From Desulfonatronum sp. (lineage in GTDB: Bacteria; Desulfobacterota; Desulfovibrionia; Desulfovibrionales; Desulfonatronaceae): a stretch of 13,365 bases of DNA. The DNA lies in the NCBI GenBank assembly GCA_007127655.1, contig SKYX01000214.1, positions 1 to 13,365 on the forward strand, written 5' to 3'. The translations under genes and the position numbers were made by a program. Below, piece by piece: positions 1 through 6,747 of this stretch (the first letter of the stretch is position 1; each line of letters opens with the position of its first letter). Below the pieces are notes generated by a model that saw only the letters and a program-made list of their open reading frames with translations, had not been told where the DNA came from and did no database searches.

Positions 1-1
1 C

Positions 2-241
2 GAGCCTACTTCGGCCCTGGACCCGGAAATGATCGGCGAAGTGCTGGACGTCATGGTCACCCTGGCCAGGGAAGGCATGACCATGGCCGTGGTCACCCAC
101 GAAATGGGATTTGCCCGGGAGGTGGCGGACCGGATCGTGTTCATGGACCAGGGGGAAATCGTGGAAGTCGGCACGCCGGACCACTTTTTCGAGCGTCCCG
201 AGCATCCCCGGTTGAAGAAATTTTTGAGCCAGATTTTGTAG
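2..241 (+). CDS. Polar amino-acid ABC transporter ATPase, C-terminal part (5' end outside window)
   Basis: Only the last 79 residues are present. The frame is open to the left edge and ends at TAG 239-241. The visible piece begins just after the Walker B aspartate with the D-loop motif EPTSALDPE. It continues through an H-loop histidine in [20 protein letters not shown] and the short C-terminal strand [13 protein letters not shown]. That combination, especially the H-loop segment and the GTP-x-x-FF ending, is typical of the GlnQ/HisP-like ATPases that power import of polar amino acids at the cytoplasmic membrane. Substrate cannot be told from this fragment, because the binding protein and permease would lie outside the window. 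The protein ends as the family normally does, so the 3' end looks intact. A relative with another small-molecule substrate is possible but less likely. Confidence 0.93.
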   Translation, partial: EPTSALDPEMIGEVLDVMVTLAREGMTMAVVTHEMGFAREVADRIVFMDQGEIVEVGTPDHFFERPEHPRLKKFLSQIL

Positions 242-246
242 GATTA

Positions 247-402
247 GGGGTTCAGTGGTTCACGGTTCAACGGTTCAGCGGTTGGTGCCGGCTACGATAG
301 GTGAAACTGCTTTCCATTACGACCATTTTTTGAACCGAAACTCACTTGCCCGCAACCACGACCGTAACCGTTGAACCGTGAACCCCTGAACCGTTGAACC
401 CC
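247..402. repeat. MITE-like inverted-repeat element filling the gap before the HIT gene
   Basis: The stretch opens with GGGGTTCA (247-254) and closes with its exact reverse complement TGAACCCC (395-402). Inside, GGTTCACGGTTCAACGGTT (257-275) is repeated perfectly inverted at 366-384. Each arm is built from 7-8 base units of the form TTCAxCGG, and the two arms are offset by one unit. The centre (about 285-360) shows no symmetry and no gene. The element begins five bases after the upstream stop codon and ends on the base before the HIT ATG (403). It has no coding capacity, so it looks like a non-autonomous repeat. I see no target-site duplication. This is the only content of the 242-402 gap, and I see no convincing promoter in it. 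Confidence 0.75.
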
Positions 403-906
403 ATGGCCACCCTTTTCGCCCCCTGGAGAATGGAGTACATTCTCGGTCCCAAGGCGGACGAGTGCGTGTTTTGCCTTCCGGAATCCACCGCGCGGGATCG
501 CGATCAACTGGTTTTAGTTCGCGGAAGGCTTTGCTTTGTGATCATGAACAGGTATCCCTACACCAACGGCCATCTGATGGTGGCTCCGTACCGCCATGTT
601 CCGGATCTGACGGATCTGGACGAGGCGGAGGCCGGTGAAATGACGACCTGGCTGCAACGCTCCGTCCGGGTTCTCCGCAAGGCGCTCGGGCCGGACGGCT
701 TCAATGTCGGCTTGAACTTGGGGAGCGTCGCCGGTGCGGGTATTCAGGACCACCTGCACGTTCACGTCGTCCCTCGCTGGCATGGAGACACCTCCTTCAT
801 GACGGTATGCGGCCAGACCCGCATCGTTTCCGAGCACCTTACGGCTACGCATGCCAAACTGGCACCGTTATTCCTTGCGTCTCACCCACCCTCTAACCCC
901 GCATAA
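403..906 (+). CDS. HIT-family nucleotide hydrolase/transferase
   Basis: This is a 167-residue histidine-triad protein, related to the Ap4A phosphorylase-like/Fhit-type branch that acts on dinucleoside polyphosphates or nucleotidyl conjugates. The HIT signature is HLHVHVVPRW with His117, His119 and His121; by family knowledge the middle one is the nucleophile. CVFC (Cys21, Cys24) near the N-terminus resembles the zinc-binding pair seen in this branch. The opening APWRMEYI is characteristic of the same group and supports the ATG at 403. An in-frame TTG at 394 lies inside the repeat and adds only three residues. Neither start has a visible Shine-Dalgarno sequence, because the repeat element runs right up to the ATG. 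It is the first gene of the lap/mutS run; lapA starts 11 bases after its stop. The true substrate cannot be read from the sequence. Confidence 0.9.
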   Translation: MATLFAPWRMEYILGPKADECVFCLPESTARDRDQLVLVRGRLCFVIMNRYPYTNGHLMVAPYRHVPDLTDLDEAEAGEMTTWLQRSVRVLRKALGPDGFNVGLNLGSVAGAGIQDHLHVHVVPRWHGDTSFMTVCGQTRIVSEHLTATHAKLAPLFLASHPPSNPA

Positions 907-910
907 GGAG
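905..910 (+). promoter_or_regulatory. Ribosome binding site of lapA
   Basis: AAGGAG lies seven bases before the ATG at 918 and overlaps the TAA stop codon of the HIT gene. It fixes the lapA start and suggests the two genes share one transcript. Confidence 0.8.
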
Positions 911-917
911 AGGCTGT

Positions 918-1340
918 ATGCGCTATCTCAAGGTCTTGCTGCTGACACTTTTTTTCTTTGTCTCCATGGTGTTTTTTATCCAGAACAACGAAATGCTTTC
1001 CAATGAGCTCGTCCTCAAATTGGAACTGTTCAACCTGAACTTCGTTTCCCATGAATTGCCCTTCTACCTGATCGTCCTGGTAAGCTTCGTGGTCGGCTCG
1101 GTGTTCAGCATGAGTTATTTCCTGGCGGAAAAACTCCGGCTTTCCCATGAGTTGAAGTCCTCCAAGGCCAAGCTGGCCGCCTTGGAGCAGGAAGTGACCT
1201 CCCTGCGCAATCTGCCCCTGGAAGAGGAAGCCTACCCTTCCAGCGCGTCCAAGGCCGAAACCGCTGCCTCCACCGCATCCTACTCGGACGACTCGGCGCC
1301 GTCCTATCCCGAGAAAAAACGCGAAGAAGGCGTGGCATAG
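918..1340 (+). CDS. lapA: LapA-domain inner-membrane protein
   Basis: This 140-residue protein has two hydrophobic segments, at about residues 5-21 and 47-70. They are separated by a short loop containing the QNNE segment typical of LapA/DUF1049 proteins. A helical, charged stretch follows (about 71-100, likely coiled coil), then a low-complexity Ser/Ala/acidic tail. In Escherichia coli LapA (YciS) sits in the inner membrane with LapB, and the pair is linked to the balance of LPS synthesis through LpxC turnover. Here the next gene is a clear LapB homologue, so the pairing is conserved. The tail beyond residue 100 is longer than in the enteric protein (about 100 residues in total) and is probably disordered. 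The family call is firm. A role in LPS control in this organism is inferred from enterics. Confidence 0.85.
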   Translation: MRYLKVLLLTLFFFVSMVFFIQNNEMLSNELVLKLELFNLNFVSHELPFYLIVLVSFVVGSVFSMSYFLAEKLRLSHELKSSKAKLAALEQEVTSLRNLPLEEEAYPSSASKAETAASTASYSDDSAPSYPEKKREEGVA

Positions 1341-1387
1341 ATCATTGCCCGACTTGCGCCTCCCCTCGGCGCATTGATGGTCGCCAT

Positions 1388-1433
1388 CGGGTTCACGACG
1401 CACCTCGACTTACCGGGCCCGCGTGTGAACCCG
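1388..1433. repeat. 9-bp inverted repeat in the lapA-lapB gap
   Basis: CGGGTTCAC (1388-1396) is repeated perfectly inverted as GTGAACCCG (1425-1433), with 28 bases between the arms. The GGTTCAC core recalls the unit of the 247-402 element, so this could be a decayed relative or a leader hairpin for lapB. There is no T-tract directly after it, so it is not a typical terminator. The rest of the 1341-1476 gap shows nothing clear. Confidence 0.4.
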
Positions 1434-1476
1434 GTGGTGTTTCCTTTTGACCGCCTTTTTCAATAGAGTTGTACCG

Positions 1477-2598
1477 ATGCGCGATTGGATAAAAACGGTT
1501 TTTTCCTCCAGGTCCATGGGTCAGGATCATTTTCCCAATGAAGCCCACGCGGACGGGCTGTTGCCGCCCTCTGAGGACACCTTCGCGGCCATCAACGAGC
1601 TGAGCCGAGTGGTCAAGAACAACCCGGACGCCGTGGAAATCTATTTGGCCTTGGGTAATTTGTATCGCTCCCAGGGGGAAATCGAGCGGGCCGTGCATAT
1701 CCGCCAAAACTTGATCCTCCGCCCCGGCCTGCATCAGGAATTTAAAGCCCGGGCATATTATGAGCTGGGCCGAGACTATAAACGCGGCGGCTTCGTGGAC
1801 CGAGCCTTCGACGCCTTGCGCCAAGCCCGCAAGATCGCCGGCAACAATCCGGCCATCACCATGGAACTGGCCAAGCTCAGCGCCGAATCCGAGGAATACG
1901 TCCAGGCGGCCAACTACTACCAGGAGTTGGGCAATTCCGTCGCCGAGGCCCATTACCTGGTTCGGCAAGCCCAAAAAGAATGCCGGGACGACCCCAAGCG
2001 CGCCCAGGCCGGGAAATGGTTGGACCGGGCTCTCAAGGTTTCCCCGGGATGCATGGAGGCTTGGCTGGAAAAACTGCAACGCGCCTGGGGCGGGCAGGAG
2101 AAAGCCAAGCCGGCCAAGATCCTTGAACTCGCCATGGCCCTGGTTCCGAAACAGATGCGCTTCATGTTGCTCGAAGGACTTCTGAGCACCGCGCTCAGCA
2201 ACGACCGTTCCGGCAACTCCTCCCCTTCCGCCTCGGACCTGGACGGCGCCCTTGCCGTGCTTTCCGGCTATCCTCAGGACATGCTGCTCCAGTATTACGG
2301 TGGCCTGTTACTGCTGGATCAAGGCCATGTACAAGATGCTCAGGCCTGGTTCGAGCGCTGCCTGATTCTGGAGCCGAATTTCTGGTTGGCTCGCCTGGAA
2401 ATTCTCAATCTGGCCCAAAAGCGCCACGACCTGCCCAAGACCCTGGCCGTGCAACTGGAATTCTTCATTTCCCGGGCCCGGGAAGTGAAACGTTTTTCCT
2501 GCCGCCAGTGTGGCCTGAAGCGGGAATCGATCTTTTTCATCTGTCCCCGCTGCGGTTCCTGGCATTCCATCACCTTTCGTCGCAATCTCAATGAGTGA
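1477..2598 (+). CDS. lapB: LapB (YciM)-like TPR protein with C-terminal zinc ribbon
   Basis: This 373-residue protein consists of tandem TPR helices, for example around LALGNLYRSQGEIERAVHIR and YYELGRDYKRGGFVDRAFD. It ends in a rubredoxin-like zinc ribbon with Cys342/Cys345 and Cys356/Cys359 (SCRQCG...ICPRCGSW). This TPR-plus-ribbon layout and the LGNL/LGRDY segments match E. coli LapB, the adaptor that brings LpxC to the protease FtsH and so limits LPS synthesis. LapA directly upstream supports the call. The ATG at 1477 has only a weak AGAG upstream; an in-frame TTG at 1447 is possible but has no ribosome site. An in-frame TGA at 1426 blocks any longer protein. Unusually, there is no N-terminal membrane helix, whereas enteric LapB has one. 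The last eight bases overlap mutS. That FtsH/LpxC are partners here is inference. Confidence 0.85.
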   Translation: MRDWIKTVFSSRSMGQDHFPNEAHADGLLPPSEDTFAAINELSRVVKNNPDAVEIYLALGNLYRSQGEIERAVHIRQNLILRPGLHQEFKARAYYELGRDYKRGGFVDRAFDALRQARKIAGNNPAITMELAKLSAESEEYVQAANYYQELGNSVAEAHYLVRQAQKECRDDPKRAQAGKWLDRALKVSPGCMEAWLEKLQRAWGGQEKAKPAKILELAMALVPKQMRFMLLEGLLSTALSNDRSGNSSPSASDLDGALAVLSGYPQDMLLQYYGGLLLLDQGHVQDAQAWFERCLILEPNFWLARLEILNLAQKRHDLPKTLAVQLEFFISRAREVKRFSCRQCGLKRESIFFICPRCGSWHSITFRRNLNE

Positions 2599-5359
2599 TT
2601 CAAGCCCGCCCAAGCTGACGCCCATGCTGGAGCAGTACCTGGGCATCAAGGCCGCCCATCCGGACGCCCTGCTTTTTTTCCGCATGGGCGACTTCTACGA
2701 GCTGTTTTTCGAAGATGCCGAGGTGGCGGCCCGGGAACTGCAAATCACCCTGACCAGCCGCAACCCCAATGCCGAAAATCCCGTACCCATGTGCGGGGTG
2801 CCTTATCACGCCTGCGAATCCTACCTGACCCAACTCCTGAGCAAGGGCCTCAAGGTGGCCATCTGCGACCAGGTGGAAGACCCCAGGGAGGCCAAGGGAC
2901 TGGTCAAACGGGCCGTGACCCGGGTCCTGACTCCGGGCACTCTTGTGGAGGAAGCCGGTCTGGAGTCCAAGGAGCACCACTTTCTGGCCGCCCTGTTCTG
3001 GGACGCCCAGGCGGATTTCGGCGGGCTGGCCTGGGTGGACGTGTCCACCGGGGAGTGCCGAGGCATCCGGGTGCGCGGCCAGATGCCCCTGTGGTCCTGG
3101 GTGGCCAAGCTCCAACCCCGGGAACTGCTACTGCCCGATCATCTCCGCCCCCCGGTCCAAGTCGGGAACGTGGCCGCCCGGATCACCCCACTGCCCGTGC
3201 GCGGGTTCTTCGAATTCGGGCAGGCCAAAGAGCGGGTTCTGCGGAGCCAGGGCGTGGCCGATCCGCACGTTCTGGACCTGGAGAACAAGCCCCAACTCAT
3301 CCAGGCCTTCGGGGCCCTGCTGGCCTACCTGAAACAGACCCAGAAACGCGACCCGAACCACCTCCAGGCAATCCAGGTCATCCAACCCGGTGATTTCCTG
3401 CTTCTGGACGAGGTCACTCTGCGCAACCTGGAAATTTTTCGCCGTCTGGACGGCGGCCGCGGACCAGGCACTTTGCGCCATGTCCTGGACCAGACCCTGA
3501 CGCCTATGGGTGGTCGCCTGCTGGAATCCCGGCTGCACTACCCCTGGAAGGACCCGGAGCCGATCCTGCAGAACCAGGCCGTGGTCGCCGCGCTGCTGGA
3601 TAACGACGCATCCCGGTCTGAACTCACCCAGCGGCTGTCCACCACTACGGACCTGGAACGCATTGCCACCCGGATTTCCATGAACCGGACCTCGCCTCGA
3701 GATTTCGCTGCCCTGCGCCAAGGCGTGGCCCGTTTGCCCGGACTTCGAGAGGTCCTGAGCGGTCTGCTTCCGGCCCATGGCGAGGGAAATATCGATACGC
3801 CGGAGAACGGTTCCCCCGCTTCTCCGACATCGGGCAGCGTCCCTTTCAGCGACAACGCTCCAGACGACAACGCGCCGCCCATCCTGCTCCAGGAGCTTCT
3901 GCGTTCCTGGGACGATCTGAACGACCTGACGGATCTGCTCCAGCTGGCCCTGGTGGACTCCCCGCCCCTGATGATCACGGACGGCGGTATTTTTCGCCAG
4001 GAGTACGACCCGGAACTGGACGCTCTGCTGGATTTGGTGGAGCACGGACAGGACACCCTACGGGAGATGCTGGCCCGGGAACAGGAACTGACCGGACAAC
4101 CGAAGCTGAAGATGGGCTATAACCGAGTTTTCGGCTATTATTTCGAGCTGCCCAGATCCCAGACCAGAGAACTGCCCGAACGCTTCCAGCGAAGACAGTC
4201 CCTGGTCTCCAGCGAACGATTCGTGACCGAGGAACTCAAGGAACTGGAAGATCGCCTGCTGGGCGCCTCGGACCGGCGCAAGGTTCTGGAGCACCGACTT
4301 TTTCAGGAGCTGCGGGATAAGGTTGACCGATTCCGGCCCCGGGTGATGCGCATGGCCGAGACCGTGGCCCGTCTGGACGTCTGGCTGACCCTGGCTGAAA
4401 CAGCCAGAAAGTGGTCCTGGTCCCGCCCCACTGTGTCCACGGATCTGAACATCGCCATCACCGGCGGCCGCCACCCGGGTATCGAGGCCTGCCAGGGCAG
4501 CGCGGACTATATTCCCAACGACGTGCACCTGGACGACCAGCGGCGGGTGCTGATCATCACCGGCCCGAACATGGGCGGCAAGTCCACGGTACTGCGCCAG
4601 ACCGCGCTGATTTGCATCCTGGCCCAGATCGGCTCCTTCGTTCCGGCGGCCCAGGCATCCATCGGCCTCACGGATCGGATCTTCACCCGTGTCGGGGCCT
4701 CGGACAACTTGAGTCTTGGGCAAAGCACCTTTATGGTGGAGATGATTGAGACGGCGCGCATCCTGCGCCAGGCCACCCAGCGCAGTCTGGTCATCCTGGA
4801 CGAAATCGGCCGGGGAACCAGCACCTACGACGGCCTGGCCCTGGCCTGGGCCGTGGTGGAGGAACTCTCCGGCCGGGGGGTGAAGCAATCCAGAGGGCCG
4901 GTGCGGACCCTGTTCGCCACCCATTACCATGAGCTGACCTCTCTTGAAGGCCGACTGCCCGGGGTGCGCAACTACAACATCGCGGTCAAGGAGTGGAAGG
5001 GCGACATTATTTTTCTGCGTCGACTCGTCCCCGGTCCCTCGGACCGCAGCTACGGTATCGAAGTGGCCAAGCTGGCCGGCCTGCCCCGCGGGGTTGTGGC
5101 CAGAGCCAAGGAGATCTTGGAGGAACTGGACGCCGCTAAACAGCCCCGAACGTTTCACCAGTCGTCCAATACGGCGCGGCGACAACTGCTCCGCGAGCCC
5201 CTGCCCGGCTTGGGGATCACGACGCCCTCCCAAGAGAATCCGGAAGAAACCGAAATTTTGAACCTTTTACGCGACATGGACCCGACCCATCTCAGCCCCA
5301 TGCAGGCGTTGACCTTGCTCCAGCAATGGAAGGAACGTTTGCGGGACGGAAAACCGTAG
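2591..5359 (+). CDS. mutS: DNA mismatch repair ATPase MutS
   Basis: This 922-residue MutS binds mismatches and small loops in DNA and starts repair. The N-terminal mismatch-binding domain carries the Phe-x-Glu wedge, GDFYELFFEDA (Phe35, Glu37), followed by TRVLTPGTLVEE. The C-terminal ABC-type ATPase has Walker A GPNMGGKST (residues 658-666), Walker B VILDEIGRGTSTYDG (Asp737, Glu738) and the switch motif ATHYHELT (His778, His780). It is about 70 residues longer than E. coli MutS (853). Much of the excess is an acidic, Pro/Ser/Asn-rich insertion at about residues 395-430 (3773-3880). The ATG overlaps the end of lapB by eight bases and has no Shine-Dalgarno, so translation is probably coupled. 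The stop TAG (5357-5359) lies inside a double-hairpin repeat. No mutL is in view. Confidence 0.98.
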   Translation: MSDSSPPKLTPMLEQYLGIKAAHPDALLFFRMGDFYELFFEDAEVAARELQITLTSRNPNAENPVPMCGVPYHACESYLTQLLSKGLKVAICDQVEDPREAKGLVKRAVTRVLTPGTLVEEAGLESKEHHFLAALFWDAQADFGGLAWVDVSTGECRGIRVRGQMPLWSWVAKLQPRELLLPDHLRPPVQVGNVAARITPLPVRGFFEFGQAKERVLRSQGVADPHVLDLENKPQLIQAFGALLAYLKQTQKRDPNHLQAIQVIQPGDFLLLDEVTLRNLEIFRRLDGGRGPGTLRHVLDQTLTPMGGRLLESRLHYPWKDPEPILQNQAVVAALLDNDASRSELTQRLSTTTDLERIATRISMNRTSPRDFAALRQGVARLPGLREVLSGLLPAHGEGNIDTPENGSPASPTSGSVPFSDNAPDDNAPPILLQELLRSWDDLNDLTDLLQLALVDSPPLMITDGGIFRQEYDPELDALLDLVEHGQDTLREMLAREQELTGQPKLKMGYNRVFGYYFELPRSQTRELPERFQRRQSLVSSERFVTEELKELEDRLLGASDRRKVLEHRLFQELRDKVDRFRPRVMRMAETVARLDVWLTLAETARKWSWSRPTVSTDLNIAITGGRHPGIEACQGSADYIPNDVHLDDQRRVLIITGPNMGGKSTVLRQTALICILAQIGSFVPAAQASIGLTDRIFTRVGASDNLSLGQSTFMVEMIETARILRQATQRSLVILDEIGRGTSTYDGLALAWAVVEELSGRGVKQSRGPVRTLFATHYHELTSLEGRLPGVRNYNIAVKEWKGDIIFLRRLVPGPSDRSYGIEVAKLAGLPRGVVARAKEILEELDAAKQPRTFHQSSNTARRQLLREPLPGLGITTPSQENPEETEILNLLRDMDPTHLSPMQALTLLQQWKERLRDGKP

Positions 5360-5409
5360 GGGCAGGCCTTGCGCCTGCCCAGGGCGACCGCAAGGGTCGC
5401 CCCTACGGT
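5353..5409. repeat. REPIN-like double-hairpin repeat, short form, at the mutS stop codon
   Basis: A 57-bp element with perfect 10-bp terminal inverted repeats: ACCGTAGGGG (5353-5362) and CCCCTACGGT (5400-5409). It contains two perfect 8-bp-stem hairpins. The first is GGGCAGGC/GCCTGCCC (5360-5367 and 5373-5380) with loop CTTGC. The second is GGGCGACC/GGTCGCCC (5382-5389 and 5395-5402) with loop GCAAG. The two loops are reverse complements of each other. One base separates the hairpins. The TAG stop of mutS is part of the left end. It may act as a 3' transcript stabiliser or a rho-independent-like pause, but there is no T-tract. A longer relative is at 11003-11125. Nothing else is recognised in the rest of the gap to lysA except the lysA ribosome site. 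Confidence 0.85.
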
Positions 5410-5477
5410 CACACATGGGCAATCCCGCTTGGAACGCAGAGAAATTTTCTGAAAAACTGATCGATCCCAACCCACCC

Positions 5478-5483
5478 AAGGAG
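5478..5483 (+). promoter_or_regulatory. Ribosome binding site fixing the GTG start of lysA
   Basis: AAGGAG lies ten bases before GTG 5494. No ATG competes nearby, and the encoded N-terminus matches the normal start of DAP decarboxylases, so the GTG is accepted. Confidence 0.75.
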
Positions 5484-5493
5484 AACCATCCCC

Positions 5494-6747
5494 GTGCATC
5501 ACTTTACCTATCGCAATGGAGAACTGTACGCCGAGAACGTGGCGGTCCGGGATCTGGCCGCGGAGTACGGCACCCCGCTGTATATCTATTCCACAGCCAC
5601 CTTTACGCGCCACTTCCAGGCCTTTGACTCCGCCTTCGCCGACCTGCCTCACATGACGTGCTATTCGGTCAAGGCCAATTCCAACCTTTGCGTGCTGCGC
5701 CTGCTTAGCGAACTTGGCGCGGGCATGGACATCGTTTCCGGCGGCGAACTGTTCCGGGCTCTTTCCGCCGGAGTGCCGGCCCGCAAGATCGTCTATTCCG
5801 GAGTGGGCAAACGGTCCGAGGAAATCCGCGCGGCGCTGCTGGCCGACATCTTGATGTTCAACGTGGAATCCATGGACGAGTTGCGGCGGATCAACGACAT
5901 CGCCCTGGAAATGGACATGGTCGCCCGGATCAGCCTGCGCATCAATCCGGACGTGGACCCCAAGACCCACCCGTATATTTCCACGGGGATGAAAAACAAC
6001 AAGTTCGGTCTGGACATCAAGCAGTCTCTGGAAGGCTACGAGTTGGCCTTGGCCCTGCCCGGAATCGAGCCCGTGGGCATCGATTGTCACATCGGCTCCC
6101 AGCTCACCTCCATCGAACCGTTTCTGGAGGCCCTGCACCGGATCAAGGATTTCAGCCGGAAGTTGAAAACAATGGGCGTGGATGTTCGCTTTCTGGACCT
6201 GGGCGGCGGCCTGGGCATCACCTACGACCAGGAAGAGCCGCCGCATCCCAAGGAGTTCGGCCAGGTCCTGGTCCGGGAACTTCAGGACATGGACGTCACC
6301 CTGATTCTCGAACCGGGCCGGGTCATCGCCGGGAACACGGGCATTTTGGTCACGGAAGTCGTGTACACCAAGTCCACCGAAACAAAGCACTTCGTGATCG
6401 TTGACGCCGCCATGAACGACTTGGTCCGCCCGTCCCTGTACCAGTCCCATCACACCATTGCCGAGGTGAGACCCCAAGGTCGGTCGACACGGAACGTGGA
6501 CGTGGTCGGCCCCATCTGCGAGTCAGGAGACTTTCTGGCCCGGGACCGGGACCTGCCCGAGGTCCGCTCCGGTGAACTGCTGGCAATTTTTTCCGCCGGA
6601 GCTTACGGCTTCACCATGTCCTCCCAGTACAACTCCCGCCCCCGGGCCGCGGAAATCCTGGTGGATGGCTCCCAGGTCATGCTGGCTCGGAAACGTGAAA
6701 CCTACAACGACTTGGTTGCCCTGGAGCGTCAATGCCTCAAGGAATGA
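5494..6747 (+). CDS. lysA: Diaminopimelate decarboxylase LysA
   Basis: This 417-residue PLP enzyme converts meso-diaminopimelate to L-lysine, the last step of the DAP pathway. It is cytosolic and acts as a dimer. All family marks are present: the PLP lysine in YSVKANSN (Lys60), GAGMDIVSGGEL, HIGSQL, the glycine-rich phosphate-binding loop LDLGGGLGI, EPGRVIAGNTG, the active-site cysteine in CESGDFLA (Cys342), and the C-terminal AYGFTMSSQYNSRPRAAE, with a tyrosine that lines the PLP site. The length is normal for the family. The start is GTG 5494 behind a good ribosome site. No other dap genes are adjacent. The histidine kinase gene starts inside its last 16 bases, so the two are probably cotranscribed, although no functional link is known. 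Confidence 0.97.
   Translation: MHHFTYRNGELYAENVAVRDLAAEYGTPLYIYSTATFTRHFQAFDSAFADLPHMTCYSVKANSNLCVLRLLSELGAGMDIVSGGELFRALSAGVPARKIVYSGVGKRSEEIRAALLADILMFNVESMDELRRINDIALEMDMVARISLRINPDVDPKTHPYISTGMKNNKFGLDIKQSLEGYELALALPGIEPVGIDCHIGSQLTSIEPFLEALHRIKDFSRKLKTMGVDVRFLDLGGGLGITYDQEEPPHPKEFGQVLVRELQDMDVTLILEPGRVIAGNTGILVTEVVYTKSTETKHFVIVDAAMNDLVRPSLYQSHHTIAEVRPQGRSTRNVDVVGPICESGDFLARDRDLPEVRSGELLAIFSAGAYGFTMSSQYNSRPRAAEILVDGSQVMLARKRETYNDLVALERQCLKE
6723..6726 (+). promoter_or_regulatory. Ribosome binding site for the kinase, inside lysA
   Basis: GGAG sits five bases before ATG 6732, within the lysA coding sequence. It favours 6732 over the ATG at 6744, which forms an ATGA overlap with the lysA stop but has its purine run (AAGGA) directly adjacent, too close to serve it. 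Confidence 0.55.

Noticed and set aside
247..284. Tandem TTCAxCGG units as a CRISPR or iteron array
   Set aside because: The units are only 7-8 bases, with no spacers and no cas or rep gene. They form the arm of an inverted repeat.
394..402. TTG at 394 as the HIT start codon
   Set aside because: It lies inside the repeat element, has no Shine-Dalgarno, and adds only three residues before the ATG that matches the family N-terminus.
1388..1440. Rho-independent terminator after lapA
   Set aside because: The loop is 28 bases and no T-tract follows the right arm. lapA and lapB are expected to be cotranscribed.
5155..6477. 440-codon minus-strand open frame across the mutS end and lysA
   Set aside because: It runs antisense through two firmly identified genes and the hairpin repeat, and its product has the compositional bias of a shadow frame.
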